Shown piece by piece: positions 36,490-44,908 of a stretch of 64,000 bases of DNA (positions are counted from its first letter, which is position 1; every line of letters begins with the position of its first letter). The position numbers and the translations under genes are program-made. Under the pieces are notes generated by a model, which was not told where the DNA came from, did not search any database, and worked only from the letters and a program-made list of their open reading frames with translations. The stretch comes from Candidatus Delongbacteria bacterium (GTDB taxonomy: Bacteria > CAIWAD01), in contig JBAYTZ010000007.1 of assembly GCA_041675285.1 (NCBI GenBank), positions 62,001-126,000 on the forward strand. Direction: 5' to 3'.

Positions 36490-38006
36490 TGAGACGTTGG
36501 AGCGCCGCCGTCCTGCTGCTGGCCCTGCTGGCCCGCGGCGTCAATCCGGCCGGGTCGCCGCAGGCGCCCCGCGGGCCGGCCGCTGGAGCGCCGGCCACCG
36601 GGCCAGCGTCCGGGCTGGCCCTGCCGGATTCGCTGGCGGCCTGGCTGGACGGACTGGGCGGCGACTCCCTGCTGGTGCAGCTGGCCGTCTCGGAGCTGAC
36701 GGCGGGCGGCGCGCGCCGGCTCTACGGCCGCCTGGACGAGTTGCGCCAGACCCCCGCCTCGCTGATCAAGCTCTGCACGGCCAGTGCCGCGCTGGAGCTC
36801 TGGGGCCCTGACCATCGCATCGCCACGCGCGTGGCCTACGATCCCGGCGAGCTGCGCTTCCAGAAAAAGAGCGGACTTCTGCAGGTGGAGCACGTGTGGG
36901 TGGAGGCCGGCGGCGATCCCAGCCTGGGGGCCGAGGATCTGCGCCAGCTTTTCCTGCAGATCTGGCAGGCCGGCGTGGACCAGGTCTCCGGCCCGGTCTG
37001 CGTGTTGCCCAACCGCTTCGCCGCGGAGCGCCAGGGTCCCGGCTGGATGTGGGACGACGCTGGCGCGCCCTTCGCCGCGCGGCCCTCCGACCTGACCGTG
37101 CAGGGCAACTGCCTGGTGGCGCGTTCCGGCCCGGGGGGCTGGGAGCTGCCGGGCTCGGCCCTGCTGCGTGTGGAGCACGAAGCCGCCGCCCGTGGCGCGG
37201 AGGCCCGCCTGACCCGCCGCTGGGAAGAGGCCCGGGACGAGATCTTCTTTATCGCGCCGCTGGCCCCGCCGCCCAGCGGCCCGGCGCCACGCTGGCGCGT
37301 GCGTCCGCCCGACCCCGCCTGCAGCGTGGAGCACCCGGATTCCCTCTTCCGCTCGGTCTGCTTCGAGGCGGCCCAGGAGGTGTTCGGCGAAGCCCGTCCG
37401 CCCGTTCTGAACGGCGCCCTGGCCCTGCCCGTGGCGCCGGTCTGGAAACAGCACCTGAGTCCGCCGCTGGCCCAACTGCTGGACAGCGTGCTGACCGAGA
37501 GCTGGAACCTGGGCGCCGAATGCCTCTTCCAGGGGCTTGCCCTGGACCGGCCCGGCCTGACAGGCACCAATTGGGAGCGCGCCGCGACCCTGGTGGAGCG
37601 CGTGCTGAGCGACTCGCTGGGCGTGCGGGGCTGGCGTCGGCAGGTGGACGGCTCCGGTATCTCGCGTTACAACTCCATCGCGCCCCGCCAGTTCGTGGAG
37701 TTGTTGGCCGCGATGGAGCGCCGGCATCCGGGCCTCCTGCGCGGCTTGTTGCCGGGCACGGGGGAAGGCACCCTGCGTCTGGACGGACCCAAGCTGCCGG
37801 CCGGTGTCCGGCTGGCCGCCAAGACCGGCACCCTGCGGGGCGTGGTGGGTCTGGCGGGCTACCTGGAGCGCGAGCGCGGCCCGCGCCTGGCCTTCTGCCT
37901 GTTGATTTCCGGCCAGCAGGCGGGGCGCGACGCCGTGCGGCTGCGCAACCGCGTGCTGACCCGGCTGGCGGCCTGGCTGGAGTCGGTGCCGGAGGAGTTG
38001 AAATGA
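36489..38006 (+). CDS. dacB: D-alanyl-D-alanine carboxypeptidase/endopeptidase (PBP4, S13 family)
   Basis: A 505-residue periplasmic penicillin-binding protein that trims or cleaves peptidoglycan cross-links. The signal peptide is 'WSAAVLLLALLARGVNPAG'. The active-site SxxK is Ser91-Lys94 in 'TPASLIKLCTASAALELWG', the second motif is 'VDGSGISRYNSIAP', and KTG is Lys445-Gly447 in 'LAAKTGTLRGVVGLAGYL'. The large insertion between the SxxK and SxN motifs, typical of S13, includes 'VEAGGDPSLGAEDL' and 'GPVCVLPNRF'. The ATG shares its A with the upstream stop codon. It overlaps the NamZ gene by ATGA, pairing two murein enzymes. Confidence 0.92.
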   Translation: MRRWSAAVLLLALLARGVNPAGSPQAPRGPAAGAPATGPASGLALPDSLAAWLDGLGGDSLLVQLAVSELTAGGARRLYGRLDELRQTPASLIKLCTASAALELWGPDHRIATRVAYDPGELRFQKKSGLLQVEHVWVEAGGDPSLGAEDLRQLFLQIWQAGVDQVSGPVCVLPNRFAAERQGPGWMWDDAGAPFAARPSDLTVQGNCLVARSGPGGWELPGSALLRVEHEAAARGAEARLTRRWEEARDEIFFIAPLAPPPSGPAPRWRVRPPDPACSVEHPDSLFRSVCFEAAQEVFGEARPPVLNGALALPVAPVWKQHLSPPLAQLLDSVLTESWNLGAECLFQGLALDRPGLTGTNWERAATLVERVLSDSLGVRGWRRQVDGSGISRYNSIAPRQFVELLAAMERRHPGLLRGLLPGTGEGTLRLDGPKLPAGVRLAAKTGTLRGVVGLAGYLERERGPRLAFCLLISGQQAGRDAVRLRNRVLTRLAAWLESVPEELK

Positions 38007-39271
38007 GTTTCCTGCGCTGGGCTGCGGCCGGATGGCTCGGCGTTGGCCTAAGCCTGCTGCTGGCGTTGCCGGCGGGGGCCAAAGGTCCCTTCCGCAGTCC
38101 CCTAGCGGCGCCCCGGGTGCTGAGCGGGCTGGAGGTTCTGCTCAGCGACTCTCTGGCTTGCGTGCAGGGCAAGCGGGTGGCGCTGGTCACCAACCAGACC
38201 GGCCGGGATGCCCAGGGCCGCAGCAGCATCGAGCTATTGGCCACGCATCCCCGCCTCAAGCTGGTCCGGCTGTTCGCCCCCGAGCACGGGCTGGACGGCA
38301 GCCGGCCCGCCGGGGAGCAGATCTTGGACGAGCGCGATCCCGGCAGCGGCCTGCCGGTGAGCAGTCTCTACCAGGGCTCCAACCAGGTGGATCCGGCCCT
38401 GCTGGCGGGGCTGGATCAGGTGTTGTTCGACATCCAGGACATCGGGATCCGGCCCTACACCTTCACGTCCACCCTGGCGGAAGTGATGAAGGCCGCGCGC
38501 AAGGCCAAGGTGGAGGTGGTGGTGCTGGACCGCCCCAATCCCACCGGCGGTCAGCTGCTGGGCGGCCTGACGCTGGAGCCGGCCTGGTCCAGCTTCATCG
38601 GGCTCTACCCGGTGCCGTACGTGCACGGTCTGACCATCGGCGAGCTGGCCCAGCTCTACAACCAGTCCTTCCAGATCGGCTGCCGGCTGCGGGTGATTCC
38701 CATGCGCGGCTGGCGCCGGGGCATGACCCAGCTCCAGACGGGCCTGCCCTGGATTCCCACCTCGCCCAATGTCCCCAACTGGGACACGCCCCTGGCCATG
38801 GGGATCACGGGGGCGGTGGGCGAGCTGGGCACGGTCTCCATCGGCATCGGCACGGCCTCGCCCTTCTGGGTGGCCGGCACCGTCGAGGCGGACGCGGAGG
38901 CCATGGCCGCCGCCTTCAACGCCGCCCTGGTGCCCGGGCTGCGCGCCATTCCCTGGCGCTGGACGCCTTGCGCCGGTTCCTGGGCGGGCAAGAGCTGTCG
39001 GGGCATCCGCTTGCTGGTGACGGATTTGCCCAGCCTGGATCCCGGGCTGGCGCAGTTGGCGCTGCTGGAGTGCCTGAAGGCGGGGGGTGTGGATCCCCTG
39101 GCGGGAGCCGGCGAAGCCCAGCGGCGGATGTTCTGCAAGGCGCTGGGCACGGAGCGGATTCTCACGCGGCTGGCGGAGGGCCGCCCGCTGGCGGACCTGA
39201 AGCAGGAGCTGGCGCGGGACAAGCGGGCCTTTCGCGAACTTCGCCGCACCGCCTTGCTCTATCCGGATTGA
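38003..39271 (+). CDS. NamZ-like exo-beta-N-acetylmuramidase (DUF1343)
   Basis: A 422-residue secreted protein of the DUF1343 (YbbC/NamZ) family; NamZ of Bacillus subtilis releases terminal MurNAc from murein fragments. The signal peptide is 'VGLSLLLALPAGAKG'. Family landmarks are 'VALVTNQTGRDAQGRSSIEL', 'LVRLFAPEHGLDGSRPAGEQ', 'VLFDIQDIGIRPYTFTSTL', 'VVLDRPNPTGGQLLGG', 'PVPYVHGLTIGELAQLYN' and 'GIGTASPFWVAGT'. The HGL and DIQDIG segments contain residues proposed to be catalytic. Its ATGA overlap with dacB suggests joint expression for wall turnover or recycling. Family assignment is firm; substrate specificity is inferred. Confidence 0.88.
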   Translation: MSFLRWAAAGWLGVGLSLLLALPAGAKGPFRSPLAAPRVLSGLEVLLSDSLACVQGKRVALVTNQTGRDAQGRSSIELLATHPRLKLVRLFAPEHGLDGSRPAGEQILDERDPGSGLPVSSLYQGSNQVDPALLAGLDQVLFDIQDIGIRPYTFTSTLAEVMKAARKAKVEVVVLDRPNPTGGQLLGGLTLEPAWSSFIGLYPVPYVHGLTIGELAQLYNQSFQIGCRLRVIPMRGWRRGMTQLQTGLPWIPTSPNVPNWDTPLAMGITGAVGELGTVSIGIGTASPFWVAGTVEADAEAMAAAFNAALVPGLRAIPWRWTPCAGSWAGKSCRGIRLLVTDLPSLDPGLAQLALLECLKAGGVDPLAGAGEAQRRMFCKALGTERILTRLAEGRPLADLKQELARDKRAFRELRRTALLYPD

Positions 39272-39408
39272 AATCCCACCATCTGAACTAAAACTGTCCG
39301 ACATGGAACAAATGGCTGCAAGGGGTGGTTTTGACCAGCCCTTCAGACAGGATGACCGTTGAAGGACAAGGGACACCCGCTGCTGTCCAATTTTTCTTCC
39401 GAACAGCG

Positions 39409-39437
39409 TTGTCCTGTCAGGGGAGGAGAGCTACCTT
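39409..39437 (+). promoter_or_regulatory. Candidate promoter TTGTCC-17-TACCTT upstream of degQ
   Basis: TTGTCC (39409-39414) and TACCTT (39432-39437), preceded by GC, are 17 nt apart and lie 23 nt before the degQ ATG. The GCTACCTT word is the same as in two other promoter-like sites in the window. The -10 match to TATAAT is weak, and the spacer contains a GGGGAGGAGAG stretch that could instead be read as a displaced ribosome site. Confidence 0.3.
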
Positions 39438-39460
39438 AATCATTCTGGGGAAAAAATGCC

Positions 39461-41017
39461 ATGAAGTCTGAACGTCTGCAACTGCTGAAAACTAGTATTC
39501 TGACCAGCATCATTGCAACGGGTTGTTTGATTCTCGGCGTGCTTTTTGCTTCTGCGAAGGGATGGACGCCGGCAGCCCTGGCTGGAATGCTGCAGAACGC
39601 AGGTTCCCGAGACGGGAGTGCGGGGGGCTGGATCATGCCCGCTTCGCTCCCGTTGACCGTGGATGACCGGGGCACTTCTCCGTTCGTGGCCGTGGCCGAC
39701 CGCCTGTTGCCCAGTGTGGTGCACATCAAGGTGACGTCGAACCTGAAGCAGAACCCCGGGGATTGGTTCGGCTTCGGCCCGGAAATGTTCGGCATCCCGG
39801 ACGACCGGTTCCACCAGGATCTGGAAAAGATGTCCAGTTCGGGCACCGGCTTCATCATTGACAACGACGGCTACATCCTGACCAACAACCACGTGATCGA
39901 GAACGCCAGCGAACTGACGGTGGTGCTGTCCGACAAGCGGGAGGTCAAGGGTGAGGTGATCGGCACGGATCCGGACACCGACGTGGCCGTGGTTCGGATC
40001 GACGCCAAGCACGCGGCCGGCCGGGCGGCGCCCCTGGGCAATTCGGATGAAATTCGTGTCGGCGATTGGGCCATCGCGCTTGGGAATCCTTACGGGCTGG
40101 AGCAATCCTTGACGGTGGGGGTGATCAGCGGGACGGGACGCGCCAACCTGAACATCGCCGGCGGCGCGCCGATCTTTCAGAATTTCATCCAGACGGACGC
40201 GGCCATCAACTTTGGCAATTCCGGCGGTCCGCTGGTGAACATCCATGGCCAGGTGATGGCCATCAACACGGCCATCAACACCCAGGCCCAGGGGATCGGC
40301 TTCGCCATCCCCATCAACATGGCCAAGAAGGTGTACCAGGACTTGCGGGATCGGGGAGCCGTGGTGCGCGGCTACTTGGGCATGGTGCCCCGCGAGTTGA
40401 CGACGGAGATGAAGAAGGCCCTGGGGCTGGATACGGACGTCCAGGGCGTGTTCGTGGATTCCGTCCAGGAGGACGGCCCCGCGGCCGCGGGTGACCTGCA
40501 GGCCGGGGACGTGGTCCAGGATTGGGGCGGCCATTCCGTGACGGATGTGGCCGATTTCCGCATGCAGGTGGCCCAGACCGCCCCGGGCGAAAAGGTCAAG
40601 GCCCGGATTTTGCGGGACGGAGACGCCAAGACCCTGACCTTCGTGCTGGCGGATCGCGCCGCGGCCATGAAGGTGGAGGGTGTGCGCCCGGGTGCCGCGC
40701 CGGAAGCCGTCGAGCCGGACCTGCTGGGTCTGGAGGTGGCCACCGCCGATGAGAATCTGATTCGTCGTTTCCGGCTGGACGAGGCCTTGCTGAAGCGGAA
40801 CGGCGGCGTGGTGATCACGGCCATCCGGCGGGATTCCCCCGCGCGGGGCCGCCTGAACGTGGGCGACGTGATCTTCCGCCTGGACAAGACGCCGGTCCGC
40901 AACGCCAAGGAATACGCCGCGGCGGAGAAGGAACTGACGAAAGCCAAGTCCGCGGTCCTGGTGCACATCATCCGGGAAAAGCGGACGACCATCGAGGCGA
41001 TCGACCTCGGAGACTAA
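39461..41017 (+). CDS. HtrA/DegQ-type serine endoprotease
   Basis: A 518-residue periplasmic trypsin-like protease and chaperone for misfolded envelope proteins. The N-terminal hydrophobic segment 'SIIATGCLILGVLFASAKG' is a signal peptide or anchor. The triad is His144 in 'LTNNHVIENA', Asp174 in 'DPDTDVAVVRI' and Ser254 in 'NFGNSGGPLVN'. Two PDZ domains follow: residues ~305-405 ('RGYLGMVPRELTTEMKKALG') and ~420-510 ('NGGVVITAIRRDSPARGRL'). The LA-loop-like insert 'LKQNPGDWFGFGPEMFGI' resembles other HtrA proteins. DegP and DegQ cannot be separated by eye. A burden of large secreted proteins makes a role in envelope quality control plausible. rpoD begins 12 nt after it. Confidence 0.94.
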   Translation: MKSERLQLLKTSILTSIIATGCLILGVLFASAKGWTPAALAGMLQNAGSRDGSAGGWIMPASLPLTVDDRGTSPFVAVADRLLPSVVHIKVTSNLKQNPGDWFGFGPEMFGIPDDRFHQDLEKMSSSGTGFIIDNDGYILTNNHVIENASELTVVLSDKREVKGEVIGTDPDTDVAVVRIDAKHAAGRAAPLGNSDEIRVGDWAIALGNPYGLEQSLTVGVISGTGRANLNIAGGAPIFQNFIQTDAAINFGNSGGPLVNIHGQVMAINTAINTQAQGIGFAIPINMAKKVYQDLRDRGAVVRGYLGMVPRELTTEMKKALGLDTDVQGVFVDSVQEDGPAAAGDLQAGDVVQDWGGHSVTDVADFRMQVAQTAPGEKVKARILRDGDAKTLTFVLADRAAAMKVEGVRPGAAPEAVEPDLLGLEVATADENLIRRFRLDEALLKRNGGVVITAIRRDSPARGRLNVGDVIFRLDKTPVRNAKEYAAAEKELTKAKSAVLVHIIREKRTTIEAIDLGD

Positions 41018-41028
41018 CGGGAGCCGCT

Positions 41029-41859
41029 GTGCGAGCGAACCAGACCCTGGAACGGTACCTCCAGGAAATCGGCGAGGTGGAACTCCTGACCGCTGACCAG
41101 GAAATCGAACTGGCCAAGCGGATCAAGAAGGGGGACCAGACGGCGCTCGAGACGCTGACCAAGGCCAACCTGCGCTTCGTGGTCTCGGTGGCCAAACAGT
41201 ACCAGAACCAGGGCCTGGACCTCTGCGACCTGATCAACGAGGGCAACCTCGGCCTGATCAAGGCCGCCAAGCGCTTCGACGAGACCCGCGGGTTCAAGTT
41301 CATCTCCTACGCCGTGTGGTGGATCCGGCAGTCGATCCTGCAGGCCCTGGCGGAGCAGAGCCGCGTGGTGCGGCTGCCCCTGAACCGCGTGGGCGCGCTG
41401 AACAAGATCGGCAAGACCTACAACCAGCTCGAACAGCAGATGGAGCGCGAGCCCACCGCCGAGGAGATCGCCAACGAGCTCGAGATGTCCGCCTTCGAAG
41501 TGACGGACACCATGAAGCGCTCGGGCCGGCACTTGTCCATGGACGCGCCCTTCAACATGGGCGAAGAGAACCGCCTGCTGGACATCCTGCACAACGAGTC
41601 CCAGCCGGCGCCGGACAGCAACCTGATGGGCGAGTCCCTGCGCACGGAAGTGCAGCGGGCCCTGGCCACGCTCTCCGACCGCGAGGCGGAGGTGGTGCGG
41701 CTGTACTTCGGCCTGCACCGGGAGCATCCCATGACGCTGGAGGAGATCGGCGAGAAGTTCAGCCTGACCCGCGAGCGCGTGCGCCAGATCAAGGAAAAGG
41801 CCCTGCGGCGCCTGCGTCACGCCAGTCGCAGCAAGAATCTGAAGGCTTATCTGGGCTAA
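41029..41859 (+). CDS. rpoD: RpoD/SigA-type sigma factor, short form
   Basis: A 276-residue sigma70-family factor. Region 1.2 is 'TLERYLQEIGEVELLTADQE'; region 2 includes 'LRFVVSVAKQYQNQGLDL', 'DLINEGNLGLIKAAKRFDE' and the -10-recognising 'FKFISYAVWWIRQSILQALA'; region 3 follows; region 4 has 'LSDREAEVVRLYFGL' and the helix-turn-helix 'LTLEEIGEKF'-like 'MTLEEIGEKFSLTRERVRQI'. Region 1.1 is absent, as in the short primary sigma factors of Bacteroidota and relatives (about 285 residues). It may be the housekeeping factor or a close RpoS-like group 2 factor; sequence alone cannot settle this. GTG start; the gap to degQ is only 11 nt. Confidence 0.9.
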   Translation: MRANQTLERYLQEIGEVELLTADQEIELAKRIKKGDQTALETLTKANLRFVVSVAKQYQNQGLDLCDLINEGNLGLIKAAKRFDETRGFKFISYAVWWIRQSILQALAEQSRVVRLPLNRVGALNKIGKTYNQLEQQMEREPTAEEIANELEMSAFEVTDTMKRSGRHLSMDAPFNMGEENRLLDILHNESQPAPDSNLMGESLRTEVQRALATLSDREAEVVRLYFGLHREHPMTLEEIGEKFSLTRERVRQIKEKALRRLRHASRSKNLKAYLG

Positions 41860-41923
41860 GCGCCCGGCCAGTGTCGACGCGCCGTCGACCCGCAAGGGGT
41901 CGGGGCCCGAACCGCGGAATCTC

Positions 41924-42802
41924 ATGATCCAGTCCATGACCGGCTTCGGCCGGGGAACGGCCAGCGGCGCCGGATATCAGGTGCAGGCGGAGTTGTCCAG
42001 CCTGAACAATCGCTTCCTGGAAATCGGGCTCAAGCTGCCCCGGCCGCTGATGGCCTACCAGCATCCCATCCGGGAGCGGCTCAAACAGGCCATCAGCCGC
42101 GGCAAGCTCAACCTCTACATGAGCGTGACGCGCACGGCGGAGGCCGAGTTGAAGATCGAGGTGGACGAGGGCCTGGCCCGCGCCTACCGCGACGCCGCCC
42201 GCCGGCTGGCGCTGAACCTGCAGGTGCCCGAGACCCTGGGCACGCGCGAGCTGCTCCAGCTGGACGGCGTGCTTTCCACCGGCGAGCCCGCGGGCGAGAA
42301 CGACGCCCTCTTCGGCGTGGCCGGCGAGGCGTTGGGTCTGGCCCTGGATGCCTTCCACGAGACCCGGCGCCGCGAGGGCGAGACCCTGCGCCAGGATTTC
42401 GTGGCGCGGCTGGAGACCATCGAGAGCGCCTTCGCGCGCATCCGCGCCGCCTGGGAGGCCAACCGGCCGGAGATCCGGCGTCAGTTGCAGGAGCGCCTGA
42501 ACAAGCTGCTGGAGGGCTCGGAGCTGCGGCCCGAGCGTTTCGAGATGGAAGTGGCGCTGCTGCTGGACAAGCAGGACATCTCCGAGGAGATCGTGCGCTT
42601 CCAGAGTCACAGCGAGCTGTTCCGCCAGACGCTGGAGAGCGGGCAGCCGGTGGGGTCCAAGCTGGGCTTCATCCTGCAGGAGTTGGTGCGCGAGGCCAAC
42701 ACCACCAGCTCCAAGACGCCGGACACGGAGATCACCCACCTGGTCGTGCAGATCAAGGAAGAGGTGGAACGGATCCGCGAACAGGTGCAGAACGTCGAGT
42801 GA
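41924..42802 (+). CDS. yicC: YicC family endoribonuclease
   Basis: A 292-residue protein of the YicC family, normal length. The N-terminal 'IQSMTGFGRGTASGAGYQV' and 'ELSSLNNRFLEIGLKLPRPL' and the C-terminal DUF1732 block 'QSHSELFRQTLESGQPVGSK' to 'REANTTSSKTPDTEITHLVV' are diagnostic. Escherichia coli YicC has been reported as an endoribonuclease involved in small-RNA turnover; activity here is inferred. It lies directly before gmk-rpoZ-coaBC, an arrangement conserved across many bacteria, and probably heads that transcript. Confidence 0.93.
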   Translation: MIQSMTGFGRGTASGAGYQVQAELSSLNNRFLEIGLKLPRPLMAYQHPIRERLKQAISRGKLNLYMSVTRTAEAELKIEVDEGLARAYRDAARRLALNLQVPETLGTRELLQLDGVLSTGEPAGENDALFGVAGEALGLALDAFHETRRREGETLRQDFVARLETIESAFARIRAAWEANRPEIRRQLQERLNKLLEGSELRPERFEMEVALLLDKQDISEEIVRFQSHSELFRQTLESGQPVGSKLGFILQELVREANTTSSKTPDTEITHLVVQIKEEVERIREQVQNVE

Positions 42803-42824
42803 TCGGCCGGGGCGACGTGACGGG

Positions 42825-43430
42825 ATGCTCCCGATGACCGGCGGTCTGGTGGTGATGGCCGGGCCCTCGGGCGCGGGCAAGAGCACGCTGCTCAAGCGCC
42901 TGCTGGCCGGGCACGGGCGTTTCGCCTTCGCCGTCTCCTGCACCACGCGGCCTCCGCGGGCCGGCGAGCAGGAGGGCCGGGAGTACTACTTCATCGGCCC
43001 GGAGGAGTTCGAACGGCGCGTGCAGGCCGGCGAGTTCGCCGAGTGGGAGGCCTTCTTCGCCCACCGCTACGGCACGCTCAAGACCGAGATCGAGCGGCTG
43101 CGCCAGGCGGGCCGGCACGTGGTTTTCGATCTGGACGTGAAGGGCGCGCTGAACCTCAAGGGCCAGTATCCGGAGGCCCGGCTGGTCTTCGTGGCGCCGC
43201 CCTCGCTGGAAGAACTGGAACGCCGCCTGCGGGCGCGGGGCAGCGAGAGCGAGGAGCAGGTGCAGATCCGCCTGGCCCGCTGTCGCGAGGAACTGGAACT
43301 GGCCGCCCGCTTCGATTGCCGGGTGGTCAACGATCGGCTGGAATCAAGTTATCTCGAGTTGCTCCGCTGCCTGGAGGCCTTCCTGCAGCCGGCGGAAGAA
43401 GGGGAGGAACGCCGTGCAGAGCCTGCATGA
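42825..43430 (+). CDS. gmk: Guanylate kinase
   Basis: A 201-residue cytoplasmic enzyme that converts GMP and ATP to GDP and ADP. The P-loop is 'VMAGPSGAGKSTLLKRLL'. The GMP-binding stretch is 'VSCTTRPPRAGEQEGREYYF' with 'FAEWEAFFAHRYGT'. 'VVFDLDVKGALNLKGQYPEA' matches the conserved 'DIDxQGAxxIK' segment, with VKG in place of QG. The lid region is 'LRARGSESEEQVQIRL'. ATG 42834 (MTGGLVVMAG) is an alternative start three codons later. It overlaps rpoZ by 17 nt, consistent with coupled translation. Confidence 0.95.
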   Translation: MLPMTGGLVVMAGPSGAGKSTLLKRLLAGHGRFAFAVSCTTRPPRAGEQEGREYYFIGPEEFERRVQAGEFAEWEAFFAHRYGTLKTEIERLRQAGRHVVFDLDVKGALNLKGQYPEARLVFVAPPSLEELERRLRARGSESEEQVQIRLARCREELELAARFDCRVVNDRLESSYLELLRCLEAFLQPAEEGEERRAEPA

Positions 43431-43713
43431 GACCACCAAGGAAGACCTGGAGCTGCGCAACCACAACATCTACGAGGCCATCCTGGTGATGGGCCTGCGT
43501 GCGCGCCAGGTGAACGAGCATCAGAAGTCCATTCTCAGCCGGATCCACGAGGAATACCAGGCCACCCTCAACCTGAGTGAGGATGCGCCCGAGGAGCCCG
43601 AGGAGCTGGAGCTGCCCTTCTTCACCAAGCCCTCGGTGCAGGCCGTGCGCGAGATGCTGGACGGCACGGTGAAGTACGACTACCTGGATCCGGTCGATGG
43701 AGAATCCCGCTAG
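43414..43713 (+). CDS. rpoZ: DNA-directed RNA polymerase omega subunit
   Basis: A 99-residue omega (Rpb6-type) subunit that stabilises RNA polymerase assembly. The diagnostic stretch is 'NHNIYEAILVMGLRARQVNE', corresponding to the conserved 'N.y..v.va..RArql' region. An acidic C-terminal half ('SEDAPEEPEELELPFFTKPS') resembles Bacteroidota/Chlorobiota-type omega proteins. The GTG start has GGGGAGG upstream and lies inside gmk. Its end overlaps the coaBC start by 17 nt. Position between gmk and coaBC is the standard one for rpoZ. Confidence 0.88.
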   Translation: MQSLHETTKEDLELRNHNIYEAILVMGLRARQVNEHQKSILSRIHEEYQATLNLSEDAPEEPEELELPFFTKPSVQAVREMLDGTVKYDYLDPVDGESR

Positions 43714-44908
43714 CGCCAAGATCCTGCTGGGCGTCACCGGCGGCATCGCGGCCTACAAGTCCTGCCTGCTGCTGCGGCGGCTGGTCAGCGCCGGTCACGA
43801 CGTCCGGGTGGTGATGACCCGTCATGCGGCCCAGTTCGTCGGGCCGCTGACCTTCTCCACCCTCTCGGGTCACCCGGTGCTGGCGGATCCCTTCGCCGAG
43901 GGCCGGGTGGAGGGCGCCGAGCACATCGACCTCTCCGCCTGGGCCGAGCGCTTCGTGGTGGCGCCGGCCACGGCCAACATCCTGGGCAAGGCCGCCCAGG
44001 GCCTCGCCGACGACTTCCTCTCCACGCTGATCTGCGCCTTCGACAAGCCCATCCTCTTCGCTCCCGCCATGAACCACCGCATGTGGGCCAATCCCGCCGT
44101 GCGCCACAACTGCCAGCGCCTGCAGGAGTTCGGCCACACTCTGGTGGAGCCCGACTCCGGCTGGCTGGCCTGCGGCGAGACTGGCGCCGGCCGGATGGCC
44201 GAGCCCGAGGTGATCCACGAGTGGCTGGAGTGGCAGATCCAGCGCACGGGCGAACTGGCCGGCCGCCGCGTGCTGGTCAGTGCCGGACCCACGGTGGAGG
44301 ACATCGACGAGGTGCGCGTGCTGAGCAACCGCTCCAGCGGCCGGATGGGCTTCGCCCTGGCGCGTGCCGCGCAGCGGATGGGCGCCGAGACGCGGCTGGT
44401 GGCCGGACCGGTGGAGCTGCCCACCCCGCTGGGGGTCTGTCGCACGGACGTGCGCTCCGCCGCGCAGATGGCCGCGGCCCTGCGCGAGCAGGCCCGCGAC
44501 GCGGACCTGGTGGTGATGTGCGCGGCCGTGGCCGACTACGCGCCCGAGTTCCAGCCCGGCAAGCGCAAGAAGGACGGCGGCGAGTGGCTGCTGCCCCTGC
44601 GGCCGACGGAGGACATCCTGGGCTCGCTGGCCCAGCTGCCCGGGCGGGCCGGCCGCGTCCACGTGGGCTTCGCCCTGGAGGTGGAGCAGGAGCTGGAGCA
44701 CGGGGCCGACAAACTGCGCCGCAAGGATCTGGACCTGGTCTGCGTGAACAATCCACGGACGGAGGGCGCGGGCTTCGGCTCGCCCACCAACCGCGTCACG
44801 CTGCTGGGGCGCGACGGCTCGGTGGAGGAACTGCCGCTGCTGGACAAGCTCGACGCCGCCCGCCACATCCTGCGGCGCGCCGCCCACCTGCTGGACGCCC
44901 GGCCGTGA
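43697..44908 (+). CDS. coaBC: Bifunctional phosphopantothenoylcysteine decarboxylase/synthetase
   Basis: A 403-residue CoA biosynthesis enzyme. The CoaC flavin decarboxylase domain (1-~185) has 'LLGVTGGIAAYKSC', the active His76 in 'GAEHIDLSAW', 'FAPAMNHRMW' (PxMNxxMW) and the substrate-recognition cysteine in 'GWLACGETGAGRMAEP'. The CoaB ligase domain (~190-403) has 'VSAGPTVEDIDEVRVLSNRS' then 'SGRMGFALA', and 'FALEVEQELEHGADKLRRKD' with the dimer-contact Lys region. It converts 4'-phosphopantothenate plus cysteine, with CTP, to 4'-phosphopantetheine. It overlaps both rpoZ (17 nt) and the following glycosylase (GTGA). panD of the same pathway is at 11577-11948. Confidence 0.95.
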   Translation: MENPASAKILLGVTGGIAAYKSCLLLRRLVSAGHDVRVVMTRHAAQFVGPLTFSTLSGHPVLADPFAEGRVEGAEHIDLSAWAERFVVAPATANILGKAAQGLADDFLSTLICAFDKPILFAPAMNHRMWANPAVRHNCQRLQEFGHTLVEPDSGWLACGETGAGRMAEPEVIHEWLEWQIQRTGELAGRRVLVSAGPTVEDIDEVRVLSNRSSGRMGFALARAAQRMGAETRLVAGPVELPTPLGVCRTDVRSAAQMAAALREQARDADLVVMCAAVADYAPEFQPGKRKKDGGEWLLPLRPTEDILGSLAQLPGRAGRVHVGFALEVEQELEHGADKLRRKDLDLVCVNNPRTEGAGFGSPTNRVTLLGRDGSVEELPLLDKLDAARHILRRAAHLLDARP